Source of the DNA: Acidulodesulfobacterium_A sp049965795
GTDB taxonomy: Bacteria > SZUA-79 > Acidulodesulfobacterales > Acidulodesulfobacteraceae
Reading direction: 5' to 3'
DNA length: 50,927 bases
Assembly (NCBI GenBank): GCA_049965795.1
Contig: JBMFVW010000011.1
Location: 1-50,927, forward strand
Part shown: in pieces, positions 26,416-35,849 of the stretch
Layout of the letters: each line of letters opens with the position of its first letter
How positions within the stretch are numbered: position 1 is the stretch's first letter
Notes under the pieces: generated by a model
Seen by the model: the letters and a program-made list of their open reading frames with translations, nothing else
Databases searched by the model: none
Told to the model about the DNA's origin: nothing
Translations under genes and position numbers: made by a program

Positions 26416-28572
26416 GTGAATAATATACAAGAAACTGATTATCTATCCGGTCTAAACGAAGAACAGCTAAAAGCCGTAACTCACGTGGACGGTCCGCTTT
26501 TAATACTTGCAGGGGCGGGTTCCGGAAAGACCAGAGTTATAACTTTAAGAGCCGTCCATCTTATAAAAACCGGCAAAGCAAAGCCTTATAATATACTGGG
26601 CGTGACGTTTACGAACAAAGCCGCCCGCGAAATGAAAGAAAGAATAAAAAAAGCGCTTAAATATAAAGATCATGATGAATTTTTCGGTTATGAAGGATAT
26701 GCAGGCGTCAATAATGCAGGTACGCGTGATAGCGGCGCCGTTCAAGGACTGCCGGAATTTTCTACTTTCCATTCGTTCTGCTTAAAGCTTTTAAGAAGGC
26801 ACGCCGATTTAGTAGGATATGAAAGGTCGTTTGTAGTTTTTGATGAAGACGATTCGGGGAAAGTGATTTCTAAAATCATAAAGTCGTTAAATTTAAACGA
26901 AAAAATAGTAACACCGTCCAAAGTAAAATATTTTATAGAAAAAAATAAAAATTCTTTTATCACTCCGGACGAATCTTTCGGCAACGTAAGGGCATGGGAG
27001 AAAGATTATGCCGTGATATATTCCGAATATGCAAAAAAGCTTAAAGAAAGCAATGCAATGGATTTTAACGACCTTTTGTTTAATGCCGTAAAACTCCTGC
27101 GCGATAATCCCGCCGTTCTTGAACGTTATTCAAATCTTTACAAATATATTATGGTCGACGAATTTCAGGATACTAATTATATACAGGATAAGCTTATTAA
27201 ACTCCTTGCGCAGAAACATCAAAACATATGCGTAGTCGGAGACGACGACCAGTCTATATACAGTTTTAGGGGCGCTACCATAGATAATATTCTGAGTTTT
27301 GAAAAAACTTATTCAGACTGTTCGGTCATAAAACTTGAAAAAAATTACCGTTCCACCAAAAACATACTGAATGCCGCATCTGCTTTGGTAAAAGGAAATA
27401 AACTAAGAAAGGATAAAACTTTAAAAACCGATAAAAAAGGCGGCGGCAGTATAATTACTATCTATCAGGCAAATAACGATTATTCGGAAAGCTATTATAT
27501 AGCAAAAGAGATAAGGCGGCTTATAAGGGAGGACGGATATTCAAACAAAGATATAGCTATATTATACAGGGCAAATTCGCAGTCGAGAGTTATAGAAGAC
27601 AGGCTGTTAAAAGAAAGCATAAGATATAATATTTACGGCGGATTAAAATTTTATCAGAGAAAAGAGATAAAAGATATTTTGTCTTTTATAAGGTTTGCCG
27701 TTAATCCGAGAGACGCCGTCAGTTTTGAAAGAAGTATCCAGTGCGTTCCGACCGGAGCCGGCGAAAAAACTATTAAAAATATGCAGGATATAGCCGCTAA
27801 AAACGGATACGACATTTTAAATGCCTTAAAAAACGGACTATTTTCGTCGATAAGGGGGCTGGGAAATATCCAGATTCAAAGCATTTTAAGCGCAGATTCC
27901 GACGAAGAGGATTCAGCCGCCAATTCAAATTCTTCCGGCATAGTAAACTATTTTGACGTTATATTAAAAATAAAGCATATGATAGAATCTGCGATTTCTT
28001 TTTCTAAAGAGAATGCCGATTCCGATATTGAAATAAAAACAGGGGATAAACTTGCGGATATAATAAATTTTACATATAAAAATTCAGGCTACGAGAGTAT
28101 GCTTAAAGCCGGAGTAGCAAAGGCCAACGAACTTGACGGCAACAGAATTGAAAATATAGAAGAATTAATTAACGCCGCGCACGATTTTGACGATATAACC
28201 GAATTTCTAGATCAGAGCGCAATAAACGATACTAAAGAAGAGCCGAATTCCGAATACGGTTCAGATATAACAAAGGTATCGCTTATGACTATTCATAGCG
28301 CAAAAGGGCTTGAATTTCCGGTAGTTTTTATAGCCGGACTCGAAGAACATCTTTTTCCGCATATAAGGTCTTTAGATAACGAAATGTCATTAGAAGAAGA
28401 AAGAAGATTGTGCTATGTCGGGATTACCCGAGCAAAGGAAAAACTTTATCTTACATGGGCAAAAAGAAGACGGTCGGGTAAAGATTATAAATATAATATG
28501 CCTTCAAGGTTTTTAAGAGAAATACCGGAAGAATTAATAGAAGAAATAATAGATACTTACGAATATTATTAA
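26416..28572 (+). CDS. UvrD/PcrA-type superfamily 1 DNA helicase
   Basis: The 718-residue 3'-5' helicase starts at GTG, 10 bases after glmS. Motifs in order: Q-motif LNEEQLKAV, Walker A AGAGSGKTR (about 33), TFTNKAAREM, DEFQDTN (about 248), GDDDQSIYSFRGA (about 275), LEKNYRST, TIHSAKGLEFP and CYVGITRAKEKL (about 666). It should unwind DNA in repair and replication. A polar, low-complexity stretch (SDEEDSAANSNSS, about 496-508) and a Gly/Asp-rich insert (about 85-112) look lineage-specific. The choice between uvrD and pcrA cannot be made from sequence alone. Confidence 0.93.
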   Translation: MNNIQETDYLSGLNEEQLKAVTHVDGPLLILAGAGSGKTRVITLRAVHLIKTGKAKPYNILGVTFTNKAAREMKERIKKALKYKDHDEFFGYEGYAGVNNAGTRDSGAVQGLPEFSTFHSFCLKLLRRHADLVGYERSFVVFDEDDSGKVISKIIKSLNLNEKIVTPSKVKYFIEKNKNSFITPDESFGNVRAWEKDYAVIYSEYAKKLKESNAMDFNDLLFNAVKLLRDNPAVLERYSNLYKYIMVDEFQDTNYIQDKLIKLLAQKHQNICVVGDDDQSIYSFRGATIDNILSFEKTYSDCSVIKLEKNYRSTKNILNAASALVKGNKLRKDKTLKTDKKGGGSIITIYQANNDYSESYYIAKEIRRLIREDGYSNKDIAILYRANSQSRVIEDRLLKESIRYNIYGGLKFYQRKEIKDILSFIRFAVNPRDAVSFERSIQCVPTGAGEKTIKNMQDIAAKNGYDILNALKNGLFSSIRGLGNIQIQSILSADSDEEDSAANSNSSGIVNYFDVILKIKHMIESAISFSKENADSDIEIKTGDKLADIINFTYKNSGYESMLKAGVAKANELDGNRIENIEELINAAHDFDDITEFLDQSAINDTKEEPNSEYGSDITKVSLMTIHSAKGLEFPVVFIAGLEEHLFPHIRSLDNEMSLEEERRLCYVGITRAKEKLYLTWAKRRRSGKDYKYNMPSRFLREIPEELIEEIIDTYEYY

Positions 28573-28585
28573 TATAAGTTGGATA

Positions 28586-28635
28586 AAACTGACTTATTGT
28601 CATTGCGAGCGAAGAGAAGAATGTCTTGTCAGTTT
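28586..28635. repeat. Hairpin with GTCATTGCGAGCGAAG core between helicase and gatC
   Basis: AAACTGAC (28586-28593) and GTCAGTTT (28628-28635) are perfect 8-base inverted repeats; inside them CATT and AATG pair again around GCGAGCGAAGAGAAG. The GTCATTGCGAGCGAAG core resembles a short palindromic repeat I have seen scattered in many bacterial genomes. No T-run follows, so it is not an obvious terminator. Confidence 0.5.
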
Positions 28636-28697
28636 GCGAAATAGGACTGTTAATTAAATAACATAGTTGGCTTTTCCGTAAAAAGGAGGTTTACTGA

Positions 28698-29057
28698 ATG
28701 GATATATATCACGTTATGAAACTCGCAAAATTAGATTTAAACGAAGACGAGTCCGTTCATTTTAGTTCGGAACTGACTAAAATACTTGAGTATATAGACA
28801 TGATACAGTCTGCCGACGTCTCAAAAATAGAGGGTATTCTTGACGAACTTGATTACGACCGGTTAATTTCAAATGAAGATTTAAACGAAAAATTTTATAA
28901 AGACTGCCGCATCGACGAGTGTAAAATAGACGATACGTTCGATTTTGAAATTGTAAAATCTAATGCGCCGAGCTTTGAAGTGCAAACCGCAGGTTTAGGC
29001 TCGGAAGATGCCGTAAAGGAATCAGGTTTTTTTGTGGTGCCGCAGGTTATAGAATAA
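28698..29057 (+). CDS. gatC: Asp-tRNA(Asn)/Glu-tRNA(Gln) amidotransferase subunit C
   Basis: The 119-residue protein has the GatC fold signature MKLAKLDLNEDESVHFSSEL and LEYIDMIQSADV. It wraps around GatA and holds the GatCAB complex together. It is about 20 residues longer than the usual GatC (about 95), with extra acidic sequence at 60-90. The AAAAGGAGG Shine-Dalgarno 8 bases upstream is one of the strongest in the window, so a separate start of expression is likely. Only 77 bases, holding a perfect palindrome, separate it from gatA. Confidence 0.9.
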   Translation: MDIYHVMKLAKLDLNEDESVHFSSELTKILEYIDMIQSADVSKIEGILDELDYDRLISNEDLNEKFYKDCRIDECKIDDTFDFEIVKSNAPSFEVQTAGLGSEDAVKESGFFVVPQVIE

Positions 29058-29067
29058 TATCAGATTT

Positions 29068-29102
29068 GTTACGGGGACAGAATTCAATTCTGTCCCCGTA
29101 AC
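29068..29102. repeat. Perfect 17-bp-arm palindrome between gatC and gatA
   Basis: GTTACGGGGACAGAATT and its exact complement flank a single central C, with no mismatch over 35 bases. It shares the GACnGAATT half with the palindromes at 2553-2579 and 43156-43185. No T-run follows and it lies inside a gat gene cluster, so a full terminator is unlikely; it is best read as a dispersed REP-like repeat. Confidence 0.8.
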
Positions 29103-29134
29103 ATAAATATAAAAAATTAAGAGGATAGCACAAC

Positions 29135-30646
29135 ATGGACGATTTATGCAGGTTGACTATAAGCGAACTTGCCGGTCTTTTAAAACGTAGGGAAGTTAAA
29201 AGCGCAGATATTCTTAATTCTTACATAAAAAGAATAGAAGCGGCAGAGCCGGAAATTTCCGCTTATCTTTACAACGACTTTGAAGAAGCCGAAAGAAATG
29301 CCGAAGCTGCGGATAAAATTATATCTTCCGGTTCAGATTATCCGGCGCTTACCGGAATACCTCTTTCCATAAAAGATATTTTTTTGATAAAAGGCAAAAA
29401 AACCACATGCGCGTCAAAAATATTAGATAATTTTATAAGCCCTTACGATTCTACCGTTGTAAGAAAACTTAAAGAAAATAATTACGTTTTTTTGGGTAAA
29501 ACCAATCTTGACGAATTTGCAATGGGTTCTTCGACAGAAAACAGCGCATATAAAATTACAAAGAATCCTTACGATTTGAACAGAGTTCCCGGCGGTTCAA
29601 GCGGCGGTTCGGCAGCTTCGGTTGCGGCCGATTTATGCGCGGGTTCTTTCGGAACGGATACGGGAGGTTCTGTAAGACAGCCTGCCGCTCTTTGCGGAAT
29701 AGTCGGATTAAAGCCGACGTACGGCTTGATTTCAAGATACGGAATAATAGCTTTCAGTTCCTCTTTAGATCAGGCGGGCATTCTCTCTAAAGATGTTACG
29801 GATGCAGCTATAATGCTTGAAACCGTTGCAGGTTTCGACGAAAACGACCAGACCACGAGAAAATTTAACGTAAAAAAATATACCGAAATAGTCAAGAAAG
29901 CCGATAAATCTGTCTTAAAAGGATTAAACGTCGGAATTCCTGCAGAATTTTTTTCCGACGGCTTAAACCGCGAAATAAATTCAAAAGTTTCAGAAATAAA
30001 GGTTTTACTGAAAGAATTGGGTGCAAACATAGTAAACATATCTCTTCCGGACACCAAATATTCGGTATCCGCATACTATATAACCGCCACGAGCGAGGCA
30101 AGCTCGAATCTCGAAAGATACGACGGCATAAGATACGGTTACAGATATAAAAAAAATGACGTTGACGGAATACAAAGCTTAGACGACCTCTACAGAAAAT
30201 CTCGTGAAGCCGGATTCGGAAACGAGGTTAAAAGACGTATAATACTGGGAACTTTTGCGCTTTCGGCGGGTTATTACGACGCTTATTATAAAAAAGCTTC
30301 ATTAGTCAGAAAACTTATTATAAAAAATTATAAAGATGCGTTTGCAAAAGTTGATGTCATAATCGGACCTACCTCTCCAACTCCCGCATTTTTAATCGGA
30401 GAAAAAACGGCTGACCCTTTAAGTATGTACCTGTCGGATATTTACACTATTTCAGTTAATCTTGCATATCTTCCGGGTTTAAGCATACCTATAGGCGCCG
30501 TAAAAAATCCTACGAAACCGGACGGCGTTCTTCCGGTAGGACTGCAGCTTATATCGCCGTGGGCTACGGAAGACAGACTGCTTTCTTTTGCAAAAATTAT
30601 AGAGGACGAAGTTAAGTTTAGAGAAAAAATAAAAATGAGGATTTAA
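29135..30646 (+). CDS. gatA: Asp-tRNA(Asn)/Glu-tRNA(Gln) amidotransferase subunit A
   Basis: The 503-residue amidase-signature enzyme frees ammonia from glutamine for tRNA-dependent Gln (and perhaps Asn) formation. The catalytic triad is visible: Lys in LSIKDIF (about 79), cis-Ser in the Gly/Ser-rich GGSSGGSAAS (about 153-162) and the Ser nucleophile in DTGGSVRQPA (about 177). The family-typical LDEFAMGSSTENSA and SLDQAGIL follow. AGAGGATAG before the ATG is a weak ribosome site. gatB starts one base after its stop. Confidence 0.96.
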   Translation: MDDLCRLTISELAGLLKRREVKSADILNSYIKRIEAAEPEISAYLYNDFEEAERNAEAADKIISSGSDYPALTGIPLSIKDIFLIKGKKTTCASKILDNFISPYDSTVVRKLKENNYVFLGKTNLDEFAMGSSTENSAYKITKNPYDLNRVPGGSSGGSAASVAADLCAGSFGTDTGGSVRQPAALCGIVGLKPTYGLISRYGIIAFSSSLDQAGILSKDVTDAAIMLETVAGFDENDQTTRKFNVKKYTEIVKKADKSVLKGLNVGIPAEFFSDGLNREINSKVSEIKVLLKELGANIVNISLPDTKYSVSAYYITATSEASSNLERYDGIRYGYRYKKNDVDGIQSLDDLYRKSREAGFGNEVKRRIILGTFALSAGYYDAYYKKASLVRKLIIKNYKDAFAKVDVIIGPTSPTPAFLIGEKTADPLSMYLSDIYTISVNLAYLPGLSIPIGAVKNPTKPDGVLPVGLQLISPWATEDRLLSFAKIIEDEVKFREKIKMRI

Positions 30647-30647
30647 T

Positions 30648-32117
30648 ATGCAAGGAAATAGCGATTCGTTTGAAGCGGTCATAGGGCTTGAGGTTCATTC
30701 TCAACTGCTAACCAAAACAAAAATGTTTTGTTCTTGTCCGAATATTTTCGGCAAGGAACCAAACACTAATGTATGTCCTGTCTGCCTTGCTCTGCCCGGC
30801 GCACTTCCGGTAATAAATATTGAGGCGGTAAGGCTTGCGGTAAAAGCGGCTCTTGCTTTAAATATTAATATTAATAAAAAAAGCCTGTTTGCCAGGAAAA
30901 ATTATTTTTATCCAGACTTGCCGAAAGGTTATCAAATATCCCAGTATTTGGATCCAGTTTCTTCAAACGGTTATTTAGATATAGAAACCGAAGATGCTTC
31001 TAAAAAAAATAAAATCAACAAAAGAATAAGGATAAACCGCCTTCACATCGAAGAAGACGCAGGAAAATTAATTCATATAGGAAACCGGTCGTACGTCGAT
31101 TTAAACAGAGCAGGAACGCCGCTTGTAGAAATAGTTTCCGAACCGGATATAAGTTCTGCGGCAGAAGCGGCAGCTTATTTAAAAGCACTCAGGGAAATAC
31201 TTGTATATCTCGGAGTTTCGGACGGGAATATGGAAGAGGGCAGTTTTAGATGCGATGCTAACGTTTCCGTCAGGCGTAAAGGAAACCATCAACTCGGAAC
31301 AAGGGCGGAAGTTAAAAACGTAAATTCTTTTAAATTTGTAGAGAAAGCCATAGAATATGAAATAGAAAGGCAGATAGATCTGATATTAAGCGGCGGAAAA
31401 GTAATTCAGGAAACAAGGCTGTACGATTCGAAGGAAAATCTTACAAGGTCTATGAGAGGAAAAGAAGAAGCTCACGATTACAGATATTTTGAAGAGCCGG
31501 ATCTGCCGCCTTTAGTTCTCTCAGATGAATTTATTAACGAAATAAAAAATTCTATTACTGAACTTCCTGCAGAAAAAAGGCGCAGATATGTTTCGGAGTA
31601 TAAACTTACGGATTACGATGCGGAAGTGCTTACGCAGGATAAAGAAATTGCCGATTATTTTGAAAATTTAATTAAAGAAAATTCAGGCGGAATAGAAGTA
31701 AAAAAATTGGCAAACTGGGTCATAAACGAATTTCTTTCAGAGTTAAAATTACAAGAATCCGGAGAAGTAAGACGCTTAGCTGCCAAAAATTTTCTTGAGC
31801 TTATAACTGCGGTAGAATCTGGAAGTATAAACAGAAATACAGCCAAAATCGTTCTTGCCGAAATGCTTTTATCCGGCAAAAGAGCTTCCGACATAATAAA
31901 AGAAAAAAATCTTGCCCAGGTTTCGGACGATAAGGGAATAGAAGATATAGTAAAACAGGTAGTTTCTGAAAACCAAAAAGAATTTGCCGACCTTATAGGC
32001 GGGAAAGACAAACTGTTCGGTTTTTTCTTAGGCGAAATTATGAAAAAAACTAAAGGCAAGGCTAATCCTAAAAAAGCTAACGAGATATTGCGCAAATATA
32101 TAGACGAAAATAAATAA
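30648..32117 (+). CDS. gatB: Asp-tRNA(Asn)/Glu-tRNA(Gln) amidotransferase subunit B
   Basis: The 489-residue subunit activates the misacylated tRNA with ATP and transfers ammonia made by GatA. Marks are AVIGLEVHSQLLTKTKMFC, CPVCLALPGALPV (zinc cysteines), DLPKGYQISQY, the IEEDAGK segment and GSFRCDANVSVR. The C-terminal helical and YqeY-like tail (about 335-489) binds tRNA. Presence of the complete gatCAB set implies that Gln-tRNA, and possibly Asn-tRNA, is made indirectly. Confidence 0.96.
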   Translation: MQGNSDSFEAVIGLEVHSQLLTKTKMFCSCPNIFGKEPNTNVCPVCLALPGALPVINIEAVRLAVKAALALNININKKSLFARKNYFYPDLPKGYQISQYLDPVSSNGYLDIETEDASKKNKINKRIRINRLHIEEDAGKLIHIGNRSYVDLNRAGTPLVEIVSEPDISSAAEAAAYLKALREILVYLGVSDGNMEEGSFRCDANVSVRRKGNHQLGTRAEVKNVNSFKFVEKAIEYEIERQIDLILSGGKVIQETRLYDSKENLTRSMRGKEEAHDYRYFEEPDLPPLVLSDEFINEIKNSITELPAEKRRRYVSEYKLTDYDAEVLTQDKEIADYFENLIKENSGGIEVKKLANWVINEFLSELKLQESGEVRRLAAKNFLELITAVESGSINRNTAKIVLAEMLLSGKRASDIIKEKNLAQVSDDKGIEDIVKQVVSENQKEFADLIGGKDKLFGFFLGEIMKKTKGKANPKKANEILRKYIDENK

Positions 32118-32146
32118 GACATTTAAGTTTTTTCGGAGGCAGAAAA

Positions 32147-33208
32147 ATGGCTTTTTACACTTTAAAATTAAGAAACGACGATGTAGTCGAAATGATAGAC
32201 CAGAGAAAACTCCCCCTTGAAGTAATTTACGTCGAATTAAAAACCTATAAAGAAGTTTACGATGCAATAAAAGATATGATAGTCAGGGGCGCTCCTGCAA
32301 TAGGAGTTTCCGCCGCTTTCGGTTTATATCTTGGCGCTAAATCTTTGCTTGAAACACCGGAAGTAAAAGATTACGAATCTTTCAAAAAAAAGTTCTCCGA
32401 TATAGCCGGTTTTATGTTCTCTGCAAGACCGACCGCCGTAAATCTGGGATGGGCGGTCGATAGGATTAAAAAGATTGTTTTAGACGAGGAAATTAATAAT
32501 TCAGATTTAAAAACATTGGTTGAACGTATTAGAAAAGAATCCGTCAAAATTTACGACGAAGATATAGAAATCAACAAAAATATGGGAAAGTACGGAGCTG
32601 CTCTTTTAAAAGACGGATATAACGTTCTAACCCATTGCAATGCGGGAGCGCTTGCGACTGCAGGCTACGGGACTGCGCTCGGGGTTATAAGGGCGGCAGT
32701 TTCCGAAAATAAAAAAATTTCCGTTATATCCGACGAAACGAGACCTTTTCTTCAGGGCGCGAGGCTGACGACTTGGGAGCTAATGGAAGACGGTATCCCC
32801 GTTACCCTTATAGCCGATAATTCCGCAGGTCTTTTAATGAGGAAAGGCAAAATCGACGCCGTAATAGTAGGCGCCGACAGAATTGCTTCCAACGGCGATG
32901 TTGCCAATAAAATAGGCACTTATCAAGTTGCCGTCCTTGCAAAGGAAAATAATATTCCCTTTTATGTTGCAGCGCCGCTTTCCACTATCGATGTCAATAT
33001 TAAATCTGGAGATGAAATTCCTATAGAAGAGCGCGATATCAACGAAGTAGTTTGCGTATTCGGCAAAAGAATAGCACCTGAAAACGTAAAAGCGGCTAAC
33101 TATGCTTTTGACGTTACGCCCAATAAATATGTTTCCGCCATAATCACCGAAAAAGGCGTATTGTGTCCGGATTATAAAAAATCTATTGCGGACGTTTTCC
33201 GTAAATGA
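32147..33208 (+). CDS. mtnA: S-methyl-5-thioribose-1-phosphate isomerase
   Basis: The 353-residue member of the eIF2B-related isomerases has RGAPAIGVSAAFG (about 47), active-site Cys in THCNAGALATAGYGT (about 165), ETRPFLQGARLT, and the catalytic Asp in GADRIASNGDVANKIGT (about 243). It converts methylthioribose-1-phosphate to methylthioribulose-1-phosphate in methionine salvage. No other salvage genes are adjacent. A CGGAGGC Shine-Dalgarno sets the start, 29 bases after gatB, so it may be read with the gat genes. Related ribose-1,5-bisphosphate isomerases exist, but the motif set favors MtnA. Confidence 0.92.
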   Translation: MAFYTLKLRNDDVVEMIDQRKLPLEVIYVELKTYKEVYDAIKDMIVRGAPAIGVSAAFGLYLGAKSLLETPEVKDYESFKKKFSDIAGFMFSARPTAVNLGWAVDRIKKIVLDEEINNSDLKTLVERIRKESVKIYDEDIEINKNMGKYGAALLKDGYNVLTHCNAGALATAGYGTALGVIRAAVSENKKISVISDETRPFLQGARLTTWELMEDGIPVTLIADNSAGLLMRKGKIDAVIVGADRIASNGDVANKIGTYQVAVLAKENNIPFYVAAPLSTIDVNIKSGDEIPIEERDINEVVCVFGKRIAPENVKAANYAFDVTPNKYVSAIITEKGVLCPDYKKSIADVFRK

Positions 33209-33365
33209 TAATATAATAAAGCGCTTATAATTATAATAGCCGTTATGCATATAACGTTAATGATATAAATAATACATTAATTAATAAAAATATATAAATA
33301 AATTTAATTAATTTTATTATATAACTGCAATAAAATATAAATAAAAATAAAAAGAGCGAAAAACC

Positions 33366-34325
33366 ATGAAAGACAAAAAAACGGCAGGTAAAAAAAACGG
33401 AAGTCCGTTTGAAGGTTCAAAAGTATGGATGGACGGAAAATTCGTAGATTATAAAGATGCAAAAGTTTCCGTAAACAGCCATTCTCTTCATTACGGTCTG
33501 GGCGCCTTTGAAGGAATAAGATGTTACGAAACAAAAAAGAAAGGTTCCGCAGTATTCAGGCTGGACGAACACATAGACAGACTTTACGACTCCTGCCATA
33601 TTCTTCAGATACCTATTCCATACGAAAAGAAAGAAATTAAAAAGGCTGTTATAGAAACCGTTTCGGTAAATAAATTTAAGGAGTGCTATATCAGGCCTAT
33701 AGCGTTCATCGGAGACGGCGGAGGATTAGGCATATTCCTGAAAAATTACGATACAAGGGTGGCGGTTTCGGCCTGGTACTGGGGAGCATATCTCGGCGAG
33801 GAATCCTTAAAAAACGGCATTAAAGCTAAGGTTTCTTCATATGCCAGATTTCACGTCAATACTTTTATGGGCATGTCTAAATCTACCGGCCAGTATATAA
33901 ATTCAATTCTTGCCAAAAAAGAAGCCGTAAGCGCAGGATGCGACGAAGCTATAATGCTTGATACTTCAGGATTTGTATGCGAAGCAAGCGGAGAAAATAT
34001 ATTTATTTATTCCGGCGGTTATATTAAAACCCCGCCGCTGTCTTCCGTTTTGCCCGGCATTACCCGAAACAGCGTTATAGAGGTCATGAGCAAAGAAATG
34101 GGTTTGGCTATTAAGGAAGAGAGGGTGACAAGGGACGAACTTTATATTGCGGACGAGGTATTTTTAACGGGAACCGCCGCCGAAGTTACTCCGGTAAGGG
34201 AGATAGACGACAGGAGCATAGGCATAGGAAAAGCCGGTAAAATTGCATTGGAACTCCAAAAAATCTTTTTCGATATAGTCAAGGGCGGAAACAAAAAATA
34301 TGAAAAATGGCTGACTTATGTTTAA
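33366..34325 (+). CDS. ilvE: Branched-chain amino acid aminotransferase
   Basis: The 319-residue fold-type IV PLP enzyme makes the last step of Val, Leu and Ile synthesis. It shows HSLHYGLGAFEGIRCYET, the PLP lysine in MSKSTGQYINS (about 170), EASGENIFI (phosphate clamp) and the closing GTAAEVTPVREID. There is a short polar N-terminal extension. A 157-base AT-rich gap with no visible signal separates it from mtnA. It converges on the DNA glycosylase gene with 9 bases between stops. Confidence 0.94.
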   Translation: MKDKKTAGKKNGSPFEGSKVWMDGKFVDYKDAKVSVNSHSLHYGLGAFEGIRCYETKKKGSAVFRLDEHIDRLYDSCHILQIPIPYEKKEIKKAVIETVSVNKFKECYIRPIAFIGDGGGLGIFLKNYDTRVAVSAWYWGAYLGEESLKNGIKAKVSSYARFHVNTFMGMSKSTGQYINSILAKKEAVSAGCDEAIMLDTSGFVCEASGENIFIYSGGYIKTPPLSSVLPGITRNSVIEVMSKEMGLAIKEERVTRDELYIADEVFLTGTAAEVTPVREIDDRSIGIGKAGKIALELQKIFFDIVKGGNKKYEKWLTYV

Positions 34326-34334
34326 TTCGTCCTT

Positions 34335-34997
34335 TTATCTGCTTACCCATAAGTTATCTTTTATTTTAAACCTGTAAGGCAGCATTGAATGTTCTGCGGC
34401 GTAATCGACCCCTATTCTCGGCGTCGAAACTATTAAATCTTCGCCGATATTTATATTTCTGTCTTCAAGCCATATTTCTAAACCGTCCCCTTTTTCGCCT
34501 TTATTTTTTAAAATATTCTGCTCGCAAATCGGAATGCCGTTATGTTTTAAATTTATTCCAAGCGCTATGGTCAATAGACCTGGACCTGATGTAAACTTTT
34601 TGTTATTTTTTTTATTATTTGTTTTTAAATTTTTATTTCTTCGCTCCAGCATAATATCTATGCCTATTTCAGGTTCTATCGCTCTTATAAGAACTGCATC
34701 GGCAAAATTCTCTTTTCCCGTTACTACGTTAAAAAGATAATACATTCCGTATATAAAGTAAACGTATGAGTATCCGCCTTCTTTATACAAATTTTTATTT
34801 CTTTCCGTTTTTTTGTTTCCGTAACCGTGCGAAGCTTTGTCTATAGCTCCGAGGTATGCTTCCGTTTCGACAATCTTTCCTCCGGTTAAGCCTTTTCCGT
34901 CTATATCGGTCAATAAATATTTTCCGAGCAGTTCTTGGGCTATTTTAACTGTATCGCTGCGAACGTAAAAGGATTTGTCTAATTTTTTAAAAACCAT
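34335..34997 (-). CDS. DNA-3-methyladenine glycosylase (AAG/MPG family)
   Basis: The 220-residue base-excision repair enzyme has GKIVETEAYLG (catalytic Glu about 44-46), ASHGYGNKKTERN (DNA-intercalating Tyr region), YVYFIYGMYYLFNVV and SGPGLLTIALGI, all typical of the mammalian-type AAG family. A Lys/Asn-rich insert (about 117-130) precedes the SGPG motif. It removes alkylated purines. It lies 31 bases downstream of, and on the same strand as, the glycosyltransferase gene at 35029; the pairing looks accidental functionally. Confidence 0.92.
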   Translation of the reverse strand: MVFKKLDKSFYVRSDTVKIAQELLGKYLLTDIDGKGLTGGKIVETEAYLGAIDKASHGYGNKKTERNKNLYKEGGYSYVYFIYGMYYLFNVVTGKENFADAVLIRAIEPEIGIDIMLERRNKNLKTNNKKNNKKFTSGPGLLTIALGINLKHNGIPICEQNILKNKGEKGDGLEIWLEDRNINIGEDLIVSTPRIGVDYAAEHSMLPYRFKIKDNLWVSR

Positions 34998-35028
34998 CGG
35001 AGAGGCGGGCTGATTGCCGATTGCTTAA

Positions 35029-35793
35029 TTATAAAAAATATTTGTTTTTATTGATAAAAATTTGAAAAAGTTCTATAAGCATAGGCAGGGAGTCTGCTAT
35101 CAAATTAACGTGTCCTCCCGGTTTATGCCGCCAGTTTACGCTGGCCTCTTTAACTTTTATATTATTTAATAAAGCTATATATAGTATTTCTACGTCAAAT
35201 GAAAAACCTTTAATTTCCGATTTTGCAAAAATATTTTTTGCCGTCTGCATTCTGAAAGCTTTAAATCCGCATTGCGAATCGAAAAAATTAATTCCAAGCA
35301 ATTTTGATTTAATAAAACTGAATGTTCTGCCGACTAAATTTCTGAAAGGCGGCTGAATTATAACCGCTCCTTCCGGAAGATACCGCGAACCGATAATAAC
35401 TTCGGTTTCAGGTTCGTTTTTAAAAATATCTATAAAGTTTCCAATCTCATCCGTCCCGGTGGAAAGATCCGCGTCCATAAAAAAAACGTATTCGTTTTCG
35501 TCGTTTGCGGAAAGTATTCCTTCTTTAACTGCCGCGCCTTTGCCGCTTTTAGTGATAGTTATTACCCTTAAATCGGTTGATAAAGAATCTTTAAGCACGT
35601 TTAAAGTTCCGTCGCTGCTTCCGTCATCTACTACAATTATTTCGTATGAGTATTTTTTCGACTTAAGATAAGACCTTAAAGCTATAATGGTCTGCTTAAT
35701 TCTATTTTCTTCGTTGTAAGCCGGAATTATAATGGATAAGGCAGTCCTAGAGCTTTTGAAGTTATAATTTTTATAATCTATGTTTTCAGCCAT
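35029..35793 (-). CDS. Family 2 glycosyltransferase, dolichyl-phosphate glucosyltransferase-like
   Basis: The 254-residue GT-A enzyme has SIIIPAYNEENRI at the N-terminus, nucleotide-binding VVDDGSSDGT (about 55-64), the metal motif MDADLST (about 105), and QCGFKAFR followed by NWRHKPGGHVNLIADS, which is the signature of the ALG5/Dpm-like group that loads a sugar on polyprenyl phosphate. No membrane segment is visible. It is divergent from the polysaccharide deacetylase gene and likely belongs to the surface-glycan cluster that follows. Confidence 0.88.
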   Translation of the reverse strand: MAENIDYKNYNFKSSRTALSIIIPAYNEENRIKQTIIALRSYLKSKKYSYEIIVVDDGSSDGTLNVLKDSLSTDLRVITITKSGKGAAVKEGILSANDENEYVFFMDADLSTGTDEIGNFIDIFKNEPETEVIIGSRYLPEGAVIIQPPFRNLVGRTFSFIKSKLLGINFFDSQCGFKAFRMQTAKNIFAKSEIKGFSFDVEILYIALLNNIKVKEASVNWRHKPGGHVNLIADSLPMLIELFQIFINKNKYFL

Positions 35794-35849
35794 ATTTTAA
35801 ATATTCTTCCTTTATAAATATCTTATAATGTTTTTAATTAATTTACAAT

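Noticed and set aside
29068..29102. Rho-independent terminator between gatC and gatA
   Set aside because: The stem is perfect but no T-run follows and the genes encode one complex; a repeat is the simpler reading.
31655..32122. 155-codon open frame antisense to gatB
   Set aside because: It mirrors the conserved GatB tail, has biased Ser/Phe-rich composition and no start signal.
32118..32146. SAM riboswitch or S-box before the methionine-salvage gene
   Set aside because: Only 29 bases separate gatB from mtnA, too short for any known SAM riboswitch.
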